NCBI GenBank assembly: GCA_003225175.1
Contig: QIBA01000035.1
Location: forward strand, 1 to 64,000
Source: Acidobacteriota bacterium
Lineage (GTDB): Bacteria > Acidobacteriota > Terriglobia > Terriglobales > Acidobacteriaceae
DNA length: 64,000 nucleotides
Direction: 5' to 3'
The position numbers and the translations under genes were made by a program. This document shows, piece after piece, positions 27,338 to 35,891 of this stretch. The notes below the pieces were generated by a model that saw nothing but the letters and a program-made list of their open reading frames with translations, ran no database searches and was not told the origin of the DNA. Position 1 is the stretch's first letter, and each line of letters begins with the position of its first letter.

Positions 27338-28110
27338 GACGCACTCCTTTCGACTCTGAGTTGACGTAAGCCGGTTTCGAATTCGCTGGGTTTCCGTCGC
27401 TCCGGATATGCCTCTTGAATTGTCTTCACCAGCACAGAACGCGGACCGTGCGTTTGTCCATCGATTGTTGGAACTTCTCCGGCTTCGATCAGTGCTTTGA
27501 AGCGGCGAAGATCCTCACGCATCATGAACTCTGGATCTTTTCCGAGGATTCTTGCAATAGCTCGAACAGAAGCACCGGCAGGCGAGCCATACTGAATGGA
27601 AGCGGTGATGAGCGTTCCGCGATTGCCGGGAGCGCTGCGGAAGTGGGTTGAGCCACGTAGATCGAGATCGGAACCGGGCAGCGAATGCCACACGATCCAT
27701 TCGTTTTTTCGTTCATCGACGATCTCTGCAGTCCAGCGGACGCTTTTTCCGAAGCGTCCCATAACGCTCCACTCCGAATGGCGATTATCAATAACTGTTA
27801 CGGATTCTAGATTGCGCATGAAACGCGGCAGGTTTTCGAAGTTGCGCCAGAACTGATATGCCTTTTCTGGCGTGCAATTAAGGGCGAAACTGCTCTCGAC
27901 GAGAACACCTTGCGCGTTCCAGTCGAGTGCCACGCCGCCGTAGGCTATGATCCCGCCGGCTGCAGCAACAGCGAGGCCTGTTTTGGATCTGCGCGACAAA
28001 CCCAACAAAGCCATTGCGCCACCACCGAGAATCGCGCTCCATCGCGCGAACTCGAGTGATCGCGCCTGGCCGCGCACGCCTTCCGGACGAATGTCGGATA
28101 TTAAACTCAT
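27334..28110 (-). CDS. SRPBCC-domain membrane-associated protein
   Basis: This 258-residue protein has two hydrophobic stretches at about residues 22-60 ([33 protein letters not shown]). A START-like SRPBCC (cyclase/dehydrase) domain of about 140 residues follows ([35 protein letters not shown]). The arrangement matches the family often annotated as cyclase/dehydrase with DUF2892-like segments. The fold binds hydrophobic ligands; none can be named. It is the first gene of a two-gene operon with the alcohol dehydrogenase. AGGAG lies nine bases before the ATG. Confidence 0.85.
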   Translation of the reverse strand: MSLISDIRPEGVRGQARSLEFARWSAILGGGAMALLGLSRRSKTGLAVAAAGGIIAYGGVALDWNAQGVLVESSFALNCTPEKAYQFWRNFENLPRFMRNLESVTVIDNRHSEWSVMGRFGKSVRWTAEIVDERKNEWIVWHSLPGSDLDLRGSTHFRSAPGNRGTLITASIQYGSPAGASVRAIARILGKDPEFMMREDLRRFKALIEAGEVPTIDGQTHGPRSVLVKTIQEAYPERRKPSEFETGLRQLRVERSAS

Positions 28111-28654
28111 GACTTAGCGCTCCTGAATTTTCGGTCAACGATTCATGGATGCGCCGAACAGTTCGCGAGAGCGCCAATGGTTGGAGTTGTCGGATGGTGT
28201 CGCTCGATGAGGTTCTCTAGATTCGGAACTATAGCGCGGAACAGCGTGGGAAACAGGCCTTTTGCGAATTCCCCCGCGAAATCTGGAATTCTGCCCACAA
28301 TTCGCGAAGTTGCGTGAAAACCAGGAAATTAACGGCGAGGCCTATGGATTCTTGGCAATAACAAGACGCACAAAGTGAGTTGGGGGTTCATCGACATTCA
28401 AGAACCTGACAAGGAGTGAACAGAGAATTCCGGTGTCCAACCATCCACCTCCGATGTAACCGCTCCGCAGGAGTCTGGTCTTGGGTTAACACGGTGCTCT
28501 GCAGGCGTTGGAGAACCTTGTTGTACTGCCCTAAGGTACTACCCCCAACTAAGGCGAATTCTTTAATCCGCTTACTAGTCCTGCCGTATACATCCAGAGT
28601 AGATGCTCTCCTACTTTGACCTGACAGTCGGATCCCCCACCGACCGAAAGGTCC
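28111..28654. other. Intergenic region, 5' regions of two divergent genes
   Basis: About 540 bp between divergent genes. No ORF with family features was recognised. The segment around 28520-28560 (CTAAGGTACTACCCCCA) has the look of a conserved regulatory stretch, but I cannot assign a binding protein. AAAGG lies just before the 28655/28658 ATG pair. Confidence 0.4.
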
Positions 28655-29515
28655 ATGATGCACTTGAATCTGAAAGGGTTCAGCGCCATAGGAATACTAT
28701 CCATTGGGATTTTTTCTTTTACCGGTTGCTCAGTTTCGAATGCCAAACCACCATCCACTAGTACTACGACGACACAGTTAATTGGTTCAGGATCGTCTAC
28801 TTCCGTCAGCACCACCCCTGGTTCGGGCAGCAACGGAGGCGCACCGGTTCCACCGTCGGGAGCGACTGTCATCTCCAATATCCAGAACCAGACGGGATGG
28901 CAGACCTGTGGTGGCTGCGGCAACGACGGGGGTACCGGGCAAGGTCCCGTTTACAACCTAACCCAGGGAATTGCGAGTCCAGCACTGAGCGGCAGCTCAG
29001 CTGACTTCTGGATCGCGGGGGGCCCTGCATATTCAGGCGGATACTACTTCATCGAGCAACCTACAGTACCCAATCCATTGAGCTATCTACGCTATGAGTT
29101 CGACCTTTACATTCCAGGGCAATATGCCAGCGCACCGCAAGCTCTTGAATTCGAGTGTCAGCAGAACTCCGAGGGATACACCTACAACTACGCTTGGCAG
29201 GCTGACTACGACAGCAAGTCCTGGCGCGTGTTTAACTACACGACCAAACATTGGGAACCGACAAGCGTAGGTTTCCAACCGTTTGCCCCAGACACTTGGC
29301 ATCACATCATCGCGATCTACCACGCGTCGGGAACCCAGGTCATGCACGATTCCATCACGGTGGACGGCGTCACCTACCCAGTCAACATCACACATGACGC
29401 GTTGTTTACCGGGAACGGGCTCGAACTCACGAACGCATTCCAGGTGGATCTGGATGCGAGTAGCTCGCCTTATCACATCTATCTCGATAACATGACTGTT
29501 TCATTGAAGGACTAA
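28655..29515 (+). CDS. Exported lipoprotein, LamG/concanavalin-like
   Basis: This 286-residue protein has a lipoprotein signal with lipobox SFTGC (Cys about 25) and then a Ser/Thr/Gly-rich linker of about 50 residues. The folded part begins SNIQNQTGWQTCGGCGNDGG and continues with alternating beta-like, aromatic-rich sequence (YLRYEFDLYIPGQY, WRVFNYTTKHWEP, TWHHIIAIYH). TWHHIIAIYHASG and the closing YLDNMTVSL resemble a LamG/concanavalin-like jelly-roll, so carbohydrate or surface binding is possible. I recall related proteins in Acidobacteria but could not check. The second ATG (28658) is better spaced from AAAGG. Confidence 0.8.
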   Translation: MMHLNLKGFSAIGILSIGIFSFTGCSVSNAKPPSTSTTTTQLIGSGSSTSVSTTPGSGSNGGAPVPPSGATVISNIQNQTGWQTCGGCGNDGGTGQGPVYNLTQGIASPALSGSSADFWIAGGPAYSGGYYFIEQPTVPNPLSYLRYEFDLYIPGQYASAPQALEFECQQNSEGYTYNYAWQADYDSKSWRVFNYTTKHWEPTSVGFQPFAPDTWHHIIAIYHASGTQVMHDSITVDGVTYPVNITHDALFTGNGLELTNAFQVDLDASSSPYHIYLDNMTVSLKD

Positions 29516-29523
29516 GATCAGCT

Positions 29524-29571
29524 CCCGCCCTCGCGAAGAGCGAGGGTGGGACAGTCTGCTCGATCGAGCAG
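29524..29571. terminator. Tandem hairpins after the lipoprotein gene
   Basis: CCCGCCCTCGC-GAAGA-GCGAGGGTGGG (29524-29550) folds into an 11-bp stem with one G-U pair. It is followed by the perfect 16-bp palindrome CTGCTCGATCGAGCAG (29556-29571). There is no U-tract, so it may be a REP-like repeat or RNA-end protector rather than an intrinsic terminator. Confidence 0.45.
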
Positions 29572-29653
29572 CCACCCGGCCATCCTAGTCACCCTGCGGC
29601 TTCCATTCGCTTCCCCATTCGTGATAAGGTTCCACGCCTCGATCGGAGTAAGT

Positions 29654-29986
29654 ATGCAGTCGTACGCTCCAGGTACCGGTCTAGCCCGGACACGCCTCGC
29701 ACTAGCACCTCCCATTCTGGGCATCATTTTCCTCTCTCTAAATCTGTCAGCCACAGATTCAAGGACACAAGCGGGGTTACACATCCAGGTCACGGTTGTT
29801 CACGCTGTGCCCAGCCCAATTTCGCCGAAGGAACACTCGGCGTCCGCGAATTCAATAACGATGCCCACTTCATCACTCGAGATTAAGACCGAAAGACACC
29901 TACTGGATTCCAGTTCCATGAAGGGGAAGAAGCAGCAGGAAGGTGTGCGAGCAGTGCTCGAAACCGTTACCGTCGTGGCTCCGTAG
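29654..29986 (+). CDS. Small exported protein of unknown function
   Basis: This 110-residue ORF starts at ATG with GGAG five bases upstream; the open frame extends further 5' but without a ribosome binding site. An N-terminal hydrophobic segment (LALAPPILGIIFLSLNLSA) looks like a signal peptide. The mature part is polar, beta-rich at first (LHIQVTVVHAV), and ends VRAVLETVTVVAP. No family was recognised. Its last 20 bp overlap the end of the usher-like gene on the other strand. Confidence 0.55.
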   Translation: MQSYAPGTGLARTRLALAPPILGIIFLSLNLSATDSRTQAGLHIQVTVVHAVPSPISPKEHSASANSITMPTSSLEIKTERHLLDSSSMKGKKQQEGVRAVLETVTVVAP

Positions 29987-32900
29987 TTGCGTTCTGCTTC
30001 ATCTGACGGAAGCATTGTGCGATTTCACCGACTGATGGCATTGACTCGCAGATTGCCCGATTCACTTCGTCGTAGGAAATGGCATTCTGCCCACGGCGGG
30101 CCGTGGTCGGCTCCGCAGTAGATGGATTCGATGTTTGCTTCTTACTGCTTAACTGAGCAGGGGCCGGTACAACAGTCGCCAAAGGTGCGGAGGACCCAAC
30201 TTCCTTTCCAATCTTGGCAGGTAACGCCGGTTTCGCTTGGGCTACAGGGGAAGGTGCGACTGCCCGGGGTGGCAGCTCTTTGATTCGCTCACGCACGTGC
30301 GTGTATGCCGAAGTGATTGCTTGCTGTGCACCTGCTGTAGGCGCTCTCAATACATCATCAGTCAGGTAAGGAAGCAGCTCTGCATTGGTTATGATGATTG
30401 TTGCGCCCTGAATCTGCAGAGGCTCAGCCGGCAGCTTCACGGTTCCTGTGGGAATATTGATTCCGTGTGGCAATGGTTGTACGGGCTTGATGGAGACGCT
30501 CAGATCGCCAGCTGGCAAATTGCGTAGCAGAAACTTCCCATCTTTGTCGGTGGTTGCCGTCGACGGCCCGGCTGTGACTTGCGCTCCAGCCACCGGAATC
30601 ATCTCTGCCTCTCCACTTTTTTCCGCGTCGCGCTGGGAAGTAGTTTGGTTCTTTTTTGGCGGCTTTGCGGAACTTCCGGAGAGTTCATCTTGCGCCTTCA
30701 GGAGCACTCTTCCCGAAATAGAACGCAGTGCGCGTAGCGGAAATTCTTCAATGACGGTCGACACTGGGCTGATGTGGATCGGGATCGCCTCAACTGGGCC
30801 GATGTAATTGGCTGGCAGTGAAGCGGGATTTAATGACAGCTTGTAGTCGCCGGGAGTGACGTTGTCGATCTGAAAGTCGCCTGAGCCCCCTGTCTCTATC
30901 TTGCGCACAGTCTTACCGTCATCCAGCAATAACTCGATGCTTCCCATTCCCCTCGAATCAGGTTGGCGATGATTGTCAAAGCGCAGATCGTTGTAAACGC
31001 TTCCCATGAGTCGGGCAAAGTCGAGGATGCCGAAGTTCACTGCAGCAATGCGCTGCTGGATCAAGTCGGCTTCCACTTCGGCGCGTGTCGTCATGCGGAC
31101 TGGGAGGTGGAATTGCGTGAGGGCTAGAGAAACCTGATGCTGATCTGTCGAGACAGAGGCGAATTTGAATCTTCCTTGCGCGTCAGTCAGCGCAGCTTGG
31201 CCGTCCTCGAGGCGTACTTCAACTCCTTCGAGTCCAGGTTCGCCAATGTTGTAGGCGCCATTGATATTCATGTCGCGAAAGACGCGGCCTTCGATCACGC
31301 GCTCACGATGTAACAGCATCGACGCGGGAGCCGCCGTGAAGCTCTTCAGGAAGCCGAAGGTGAAGATGGTCGTGCGTACGAGATTCGTCTGGCGACTGTC
31401 GAAGAGGTACACGTTGCTTAGCGAAGAGCGAAATTGCAAAGTCGGACGGAACTGATAATTGAGCGAATAGCCGACCGATTGTGTCCAGTTGTTTTGCTGG
31501 GTGGCATTGCTGCCGTAAGTGAAAGAAAGGCTCGGATTCAGGTGCAGCTTCGATCCAATGGCAAGGTTTGCGGCAGCCGAAACAGTAGTTCCTTTCGGCT
31601 GCTGCGCTGCGAGCAATGCCTTTACTTCAGGCGGAAAGTTCGATGAATCGATGAAAGCCGACGGATTGGCTTGAAACTGCGCTTGCAACACCGGCGACAG
31701 CAAGCTGAGTTCCTGATTGAGCTTTGAGACTAGGGATGGGTTCACGCGATCGTGCTCCACCCCCAGCAGCAATGTCTGAGTCTTGATCGGTAGACTGATG
31801 GAATCGCGAACCGTGAGACGATCCTCCGACGTGATCTGGAGAGGATCCTGAATCGATCCAATCGTTGCTTGGGCGGTGTTCGCGATTCTCTGCGTGATCT
31901 GCGAGCTCAGCGAGACATCGTAGCGATCTCCCGTAGCAGTGGTTGCTGTAAATCCACCGCTGTTTCGGCTATAGGTGTAAGCAAAATAGACAGCCTCGCC
32001 ACGAGAGATCCGAAATCCCATATTAGGACTTAGATAATCGCTGCTCCCTTTGTAGCGATAGATCAATCCTGGAGTTACGTCCGTATGGTCGTAGTAAAGC
32101 CCTTGACTCAGCCGCGAGCTGAGCCGGTAATTAAAACCGGCTCGCGTATTCGACGTTCCTGAGAACAGCGACTGAATCTGGCTCAGCGGAAACGTCTGCG
32201 AAGCGAAAATGCTGCTTGCATATCCGGAAAAGCGAAAGTTGGTGTAAGAAACATCTGCGCGCCCCATCTTGCCGTCATTGCTGATACCGCCCTGCGCGCC
32301 GAGAAGTAGACCTTTGGTCAGGCGAAAGCTGGCTCCGGCATTCTGCATTACGTAGTCGCGACGTTGCAGAGCAGTGCCCACGTTTACGGGAATGTTCAGA
32401 TAGCTGGTACCGCTAAAGAAGCTCAATCGTTCGTTCTGTTTCCGATGAAAAATAAAGCCAGCGGCGTCACGCGAGGCGTTCAGGGCAAGGAAGTAGTAAG
32501 GAATCGTTGTGCCTCCAAAAAACGAGAACTCATTTTTGCCACGATAAAGACTGAGGCTGGCACCGCGCAGTCCGGCGCCTCCTGGCGCTGAGAACTGGTT
32601 AATTCGATCCTCACCGGTTTCGCCGGTCAAACTCTGACTGAAATCAACCAGGTTGAGGGCGAAGCCTGAAGTGCGATACGCAATGCTTCCTGTTCGGAGA
32701 TTAACTGCGTGTCCCCCGAATTGGTTGTTGTTCTCGAACTGACTCACCGCATCGAGGCGATTGTCGCCAACCTGCTGTGACCAGGAAAACGAATCAAAGA
32801 GCGTGTAATTGGATGTACCACCAGAGTTGGAGATCTGGAAATCGCTGCCGAGTGTCCCATGCGCCAGCTCCGATTCGCGACGCAGCAGACTCGGCGGAAT

Positions 32901-33224
32901 AAGCTTCATCGGGCGCTCGATGACGTGAACGATGATACTGACAGGAGCGCCGTTCACATAAGCCAGCGCCACAGTCTCGCCGCGTGAGAGTCCGGCAAAT
33001 GTAATGACCTCGTTGCCGAGTTCGGCGTGAGCGACTTCCTCGTCAAGCACAATTACGCTGGTTACGCCAGGCGCTGTGATGGAGTGAGTCGATTTCCAAT
33101 AGACGTCTACGCTTGAAACAACGCCCGGTTCTGCGGAGAAAACCTGCGATGGGCACAACAGTATCGATGCGAAAAGCAGGCAGGCTGCTCCCGCGACGAT
33201 CCACGCTTTGTTCCCCAACGCCAT
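29967..33224 (-). CDS. Usher-like outer-membrane protein with CpaC/RcpC-type N-domain and beta-sandwich repeats
   Basis: This 1085-residue exported protein has a signal peptide at 1-31 (VFSAEP). Residues about 35-110 resemble the pilus-assembly N-terminal domain of CpaC/RcpC secretins (GVTSVIVLDEEVAHAELGNE, then VIERP). Residues about 115-630 are a long series of alternating aromatic/polar strands typical of an outer-membrane beta-barrel (DSFSWSQQVGDNRLDAVSQF, GFALNLVDFSQSLTGETGE). Three carboxypeptidase-regulatory or SdrD-B-like beta-sandwich domains follow at about 640-730 (EGRVFRDMNINGAYNIGEPG), 735-830 (GSVYNDLRFDNHRQP) and 834-930 (SGRVLLKAQD to DKDGKFLLRNLPAGD). The end is Pro/Ala-rich. 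It starts five bases after the chaperone gene, so usher function is inferred from context. A classical FimD-type usher is not recognisable. Confidence 0.8.
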   Translation of the reverse strand: MALGNKAWIVAGAACLLFASILLCPSQVFSAEPGVVSSVDVYWKSTHSITAPGVTSVIVLDEEVAHAELGNEVITFAGLSRGETVALAYVNGAPVSIIVHVIERPMKLIPPSLLRRESELAHGTLGSDFQISNSGGTSNYTLFDSFSWSQQVGDNRLDAVSQFENNNQFGGHAVNLRTGSIAYRTSGFALNLVDFSQSLTGETGEDRINQFSAPGGAGLRGASLSLYRGKNEFSFFGGTTIPYYFLALNASRDAAGFIFHRKQNERLSFFSGTSYLNIPVNVGTALQRRDYVMQNAGASFRLTKGLLLGAQGGISNDGKMGRADVSYTNFRFSGYASSIFASQTFPLSQIQSLFSGTSNTRAGFNYRLSSRLSQGLYYDHTDVTPGLIYRYKGSSDYLSPNMGFRISRGEAVYFAYTYSRNSGGFTATTATGDRYDVSLSSQITQRIANTAQATIGSIQDPLQITSEDRLTVRDSISLPIKTQTLLLGVEHDRVNPSLVSKLNQELSLLSPVLQAQFQANPSAFIDSSNFPPEVKALLAAQQPKGTTVSAAANLAIGSKLHLNPSLSFTYGSNATQQNNWTQSVGYSLNYQFRPTLQFRSSLSNVYLFDSRQTNLVRTTIFTFGFLKSFTAAPASMLLHRERVIEGRVFRDMNINGAYNIGEPGLEGVEVRLEDGQAALTDAQGRFKFASVSTDQHQVSLALTQFHLPVRMTTRAEVEADLIQQRIAAVNFGILDFARLMGSVYNDLRFDNHRQPDSRGMGSIELLLDDGKTVRKIETGGSGDFQIDNVTPGDYKLSLNPASLPANYIGPVEAIPIHISPVSTVIEEFPLRALRSISGRVLLKAQDELSGSSAKPPKKNQTTSQRDAEKSGEAEMIPVAGAQVTAGPSTATTDKDGKFLLRNLPAGDLSVSIKPVQPLPHGINIPTGTVKLPAEPLQIQGATIIITNAELLPYLTDDVLRAPTAGAQQAITSAYTHVRERIKELPPRAVAPSPVAQAKPALPAKIGKEVGSSAPLATVVPAPAQLSSKKQTSNPSTAEPTTARRGQNAISYDEVNRAICESMPSVGEIAQCFRQMKQNATTEPRR

Positions 33225-33229
33225 CGTTC

Positions 33230-34051
33230 CTACTTACTTGCGGTCTTCGCCGGAATTGTGAACGCAATCTGGCGTGTCTCCACATGAGTGCCGCCATACA
33301 CGACCGAGAGAACCGCGGTGTACTCTCCGGCATTCAAGTCTCCATTCCAGTCCACTTGCATTGTGTCCTTCTGTCCGGGAAGGAATCGCTTGATCAGGCT
33401 CTCCGACTTTCCAACCAACTTATACTGCAGATTCAGAATGGCCAGGCGGGCCTGCGGAAATACGTGAGTGTTGCTCTCGTTATCGACTGAGAAGCTGACC
33501 TTCAGCGCTTCGGTCGCCGTGGGAGGCATAAGTTTCAATTCCTCGAGCCTTACGGCGTATGCCTCAGAGTTCTTGGCCGTCAGCAGCACCAGACAACCGA
33601 GGCGCATGTTTGTGAATATTTTTCGGCCATCCTCGGTGGTTTTGTCGCTGGGGATGGGCTTCGATTCGACGAACAGTACGGCATAGTATCCGCCACGCGC
33701 GCCCACCGGCGGCGTGACAATTGCTCTCATCTTTTGCGACCCGCCGGCAGGAACTTCGAACCTTTCCGGAACAAACTGGATCCAGTTCGCGGCTGATCGC
33801 GGCGAAGTTCCTGGAGCAGCGAAGACTTTTTCGTTTTTGTCGTTAAACCAGAGATCTGTGATTTGCACGTGCAGTTCAACTGGCTGGCTACCGTTGTTCG
33901 CAACAGCCAATGAGTATTCGAAGGGAACTCCGGGCTTGAAGTCCTCGACGATCTGCGCGGGAGCCAAGGCAATCGCCTGCGTGAACGCGGCGCCCGGAAC
34001 GAAAAGGATTAGAAAGATTAGAAAGCGCAGCTTGGGGGAAGTGAGTTTCAT
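33230..34051 (-). CDS. PapD-like periplasmic fimbrial chaperone
   Basis: This 273-residue protein has a signal peptide (LRFLIFLILFVPGAAFTQA). Two Ig-like domains follow with the chaperone pattern: LAPAQIVEDFKPGVPFEYSL, ANWIQFVPERFEVPAGGSQK, MRAIVTPPVGARGGYYAVLF and FSVDNESNTHVFPQARLAIL. The second domain ends GEYTAVLSVVYGG. Proteins of this type hold pilus subunits by donor-strand complementation. The gene overlaps the preceding subunit gene by one base (TAATG) and precedes the usher-like gene by five bases, so the three are translationally linked. Confidence 0.82.
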   Translation of the reverse strand: MKLTSPKLRFLIFLILFVPGAAFTQAIALAPAQIVEDFKPGVPFEYSLAVANNGSQPVELHVQITDLWFNDKNEKVFAAPGTSPRSAANWIQFVPERFEVPAGGSQKMRAIVTPPVGARGGYYAVLFVESKPIPSDKTTEDGRKIFTNMRLGCLVLLTAKNSEAYAVRLEELKLMPPTATEALKVSFSVDNESNTHVFPQARLAILNLQYKLVGKSESLIKRFLPGQKDTMQVDWNGDLNAGEYTAVLSVVYGGTHVETRQIAFTIPAKTASK

Positions 34052-35154
34052 TATTGCACCGTCATTGTGTATGTAAGCGTTGCAGTTTCAGCGGAACCGG
34101 TAACGATCCCAGGCGCGTTTGTGTTGGCAACGAAGAGTCCGAGATATCTCGTGATTGATGAGCCACTCGCGACCGAGTTGGTGATTTGAGTTGGAGATCC
34201 GGAATTGTTGGAAATTGCACTGTAGCCCGATCCGCTGCTGCCGGAATCGTAGAGTTTGAGAATTGCGGAATGAACGAAGTCGGTGCTCACGTAGGTACTG
34301 ATTGTGGTCCCGCTCGTTGCAGTAAAGCCGCTGAATGTCGGTTGGATCAGATAAGGACTTGTGTAGAGAGCCCCGTTGGCTACTTGGCCGTTCACGATCG
34401 TTAGGCCTGCTGCGGGGTTAATGCCAAGGCCATTTACATTTCCGAACCGTGCTGTGAAATCAGGTGTGGATCCCGTGGGCGTAAAGGTCAGGCCCGTCGA
34501 ACTCGCCAAAGTCATCTTGAGCGCGGTCTGGACTGTTTCCGCCGGGTTGGCCAGCGTCAACTGTAAGGTCTGTTGAAGATTATTGTGGCTCGCATCGTAC
34601 ACATGGAAGGTCACCGTTGCCGAATCGCTTGATGTGATCGCGAATCCATTGGTGTTTGCTACGAACAATCCCAGATATGCCGTGTAGTTTGCGTTATTCG
34701 GCGTAGACCCCAGAGCAACTATTTCGCCAGCTGCGCTAGTCGGCAAAGTTGAGTAACTGGTCTCGACCGTGCAAGCTCCGGAGACAGAACAGCTCCGAAG
34801 TTGAATGACGCTGGATGACGTGGTGAAGTTCGTCGATACATAAGCTCTTACTTCACCGTGATGACCGTTGTTTGCTCCGCTCAGGACGATCGTGTACGGC
34901 GTGTAGTACAGCACTCCGCCGGTTGTAGCAATTACCGTTAACCCGCCTGATGGATTTCCAATGGACGGCGTCCCGATTCCCAGGCCGTTCACATTTCCGA
35001 AACCGGCACGGTAAGGAGTTGCTCCTGCGATCGTGACTCCTGATGCATTCGTCTGCAGCGTGGCGCTTTGTGCAGCGCATGGAATCGGAGTGCCAAGATG
35101 TAACCAGCCAGTCAGAGCCAGCGTGAACGCGATTTTTGGGAGGGTCTTCATCAT
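34051..35154 (-). CDS. Exported two-domain subunit, tandem pilin-like repeats
   Basis: From the ATG at 35154 the protein is 367 residues; the open frame continues to 35262. The N-terminus MMKTLPKIAFTLALTGWLHL to CAAQS is a signal peptide. Two homologous domains follow, each with GFGNVNGLGI or RFGNVNGLGI, YYTPYTI or YTSPYLI, AYVSTNF or TYVSTDF, YLGLFVANTN (in both) and a final strand (SATVTFHV, ETATLTYTMTVQ). Both are related to the single domain of the 204-residue neighbour. A C-terminal alternating strand is typical of donor-strand-exchanged pilins. It may be a tip or adhesive subunit. No good Shine-Dalgarno is visible; the start is chosen from the signal peptide and the hairpin upstream. 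Confidence 0.78.
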   Translation of the reverse strand: MMKTLPKIAFTLALTGWLHLGTPIPCAAQSATLQTNASGVTIAGATPYRAGFGNVNGLGIGTPSIGNPSGGLTVIATTGGVLYYTPYTIVLSGANNGHHGEVRAYVSTNFTTSSSVIQLRSCSVSGACTVETSYSTLPTSAAGEIVALGSTPNNANYTAYLGLFVANTNGFAITSSDSATVTFHVYDASHNNLQQTLQLTLANPAETVQTALKMTLASSTGLTFTPTGSTPDFTARFGNVNGLGINPAAGLTIVNGQVANGALYTSPYLIQPTFSGFTATSGTTISTYVSTDFVHSAILKLYDSGSSGSGYSAISNNSGSPTQITNSVASGSSITRYLGLFVANTNAPGIVTGSAETATLTYTMTVQ

Positions 35155-35167
35155 GCCCAAACGTAGC

Positions 35168-35214
35168 AATCCACGCTGAGCCTTGGATTGCTTCCGAGAG
35201 CGCAGCGTGGATTG
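35168..35214 (-). promoter_or_regulatory. 12-bp inverted repeat before the second subunit gene
   Basis: CAATCCACGCTG (35168-35179) and CAGCGTGGATTG (35203-35214) are perfect inverted copies 23 bases apart. In the minus-strand transcript this hairpin lies between the first and second subunit genes, 14 bases before the probable ATG. It could limit read-through, stabilise the upstream transcript or hide the start. Confidence 0.55.
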
Positions 35215-35276
35215 GTTGATCTGACTCGTCAGTGGCATGTTGTTTCCGGTTTTGGGGCTCACTGGAAACCCATACC

Positions 35277-35891
35277 TTAGTTAACGGTTAACGTGAATGT
35301 AACGGTTGCGGAGGTCGCGCCGGTTAGGCCTGCACCGTTCGTGTTAGCAATGCTCACACCGACATAACGCGATACTGCGGTGCCGCTGGTTGCATTCGTC
35401 GCGATAGTATCTGGCGAACCAGAGTTCGTGCTCATCGCGCTGAAGCCGTTAGCTGCAGGAACAGCCGCCGAGTTGGCGGTGTCGCGAACGAGCGAGACGT
35501 TAGCCAACGAGAAGTTCGAAGAGACGTAAGCCGTAACAGTGTTGTTGCTGGTGGCCTGTGACGTGAAGCTCGGGGTGAAACGATATTCGGTGTAGTAAAT
35601 GGCGTTACCACCTGTTGCTGCCGGCGTGTACTTGCTGCCGCAGCCGCCGTTGTTGATTGCCATCCCGTCAACAGTTCCGAAGTTCATTTGAAAATCAGTG
35701 GTAGTTCCAGCGCTGATCGCGCAGGATCCGGCTGCTGCGCCTGTGCTCAGCGTGAGCTGCACAGCTGATTGAATCGTTGCCGATACCTGAAGTGTCGGAG
35801 CAACGGTGTTTGTGCCTGTCGCCTGTGTCGCAGCGAAGGATGTCGATGCCAGCAACAGGGCTGCGAAGATTGCGAGTGTCATGCGTTTCAT
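35277..35891 (-). CDS. Exported pilin-like subunit
   Basis: This 204-residue protein has a signal peptide (MKRMTLAIFAALLLASTSFA). AGGAG about ten bases upstream supports the ATG at 35891; the longer frame lacks a better site. The mature N-terminus (VAPTLQVSATIQSAVQLTLS) could serve as a donor strand. Two Cys (GSCAI, GGCGSKY) could form a disulfide. The body shares MNFGTVDGMAI, YYTEYRFTPSF, TAYVSSNF, RYVGVSIANTN and the closing SATVTFTLTVN with the two-domain neighbour. It is the first gene of the chaperone-usher-like operon and probably its major subunit. Confidence 0.82.
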   Translation of the reverse strand: MKRMTLAIFAALLLASTSFAATQATGTNTVAPTLQVSATIQSAVQLTLSTGAAAGSCAISAGTTTDFQMNFGTVDGMAINNGGCGSKYTPAATGGNAIYYTEYRFTPSFTSQATSNNTVTAYVSSNFSLANVSLVRDTANSAAVPAANGFSAMSTNSGSPDTIATNATSGTAVSRYVGVSIANTNGAGLTGATSATVTFTLTVN

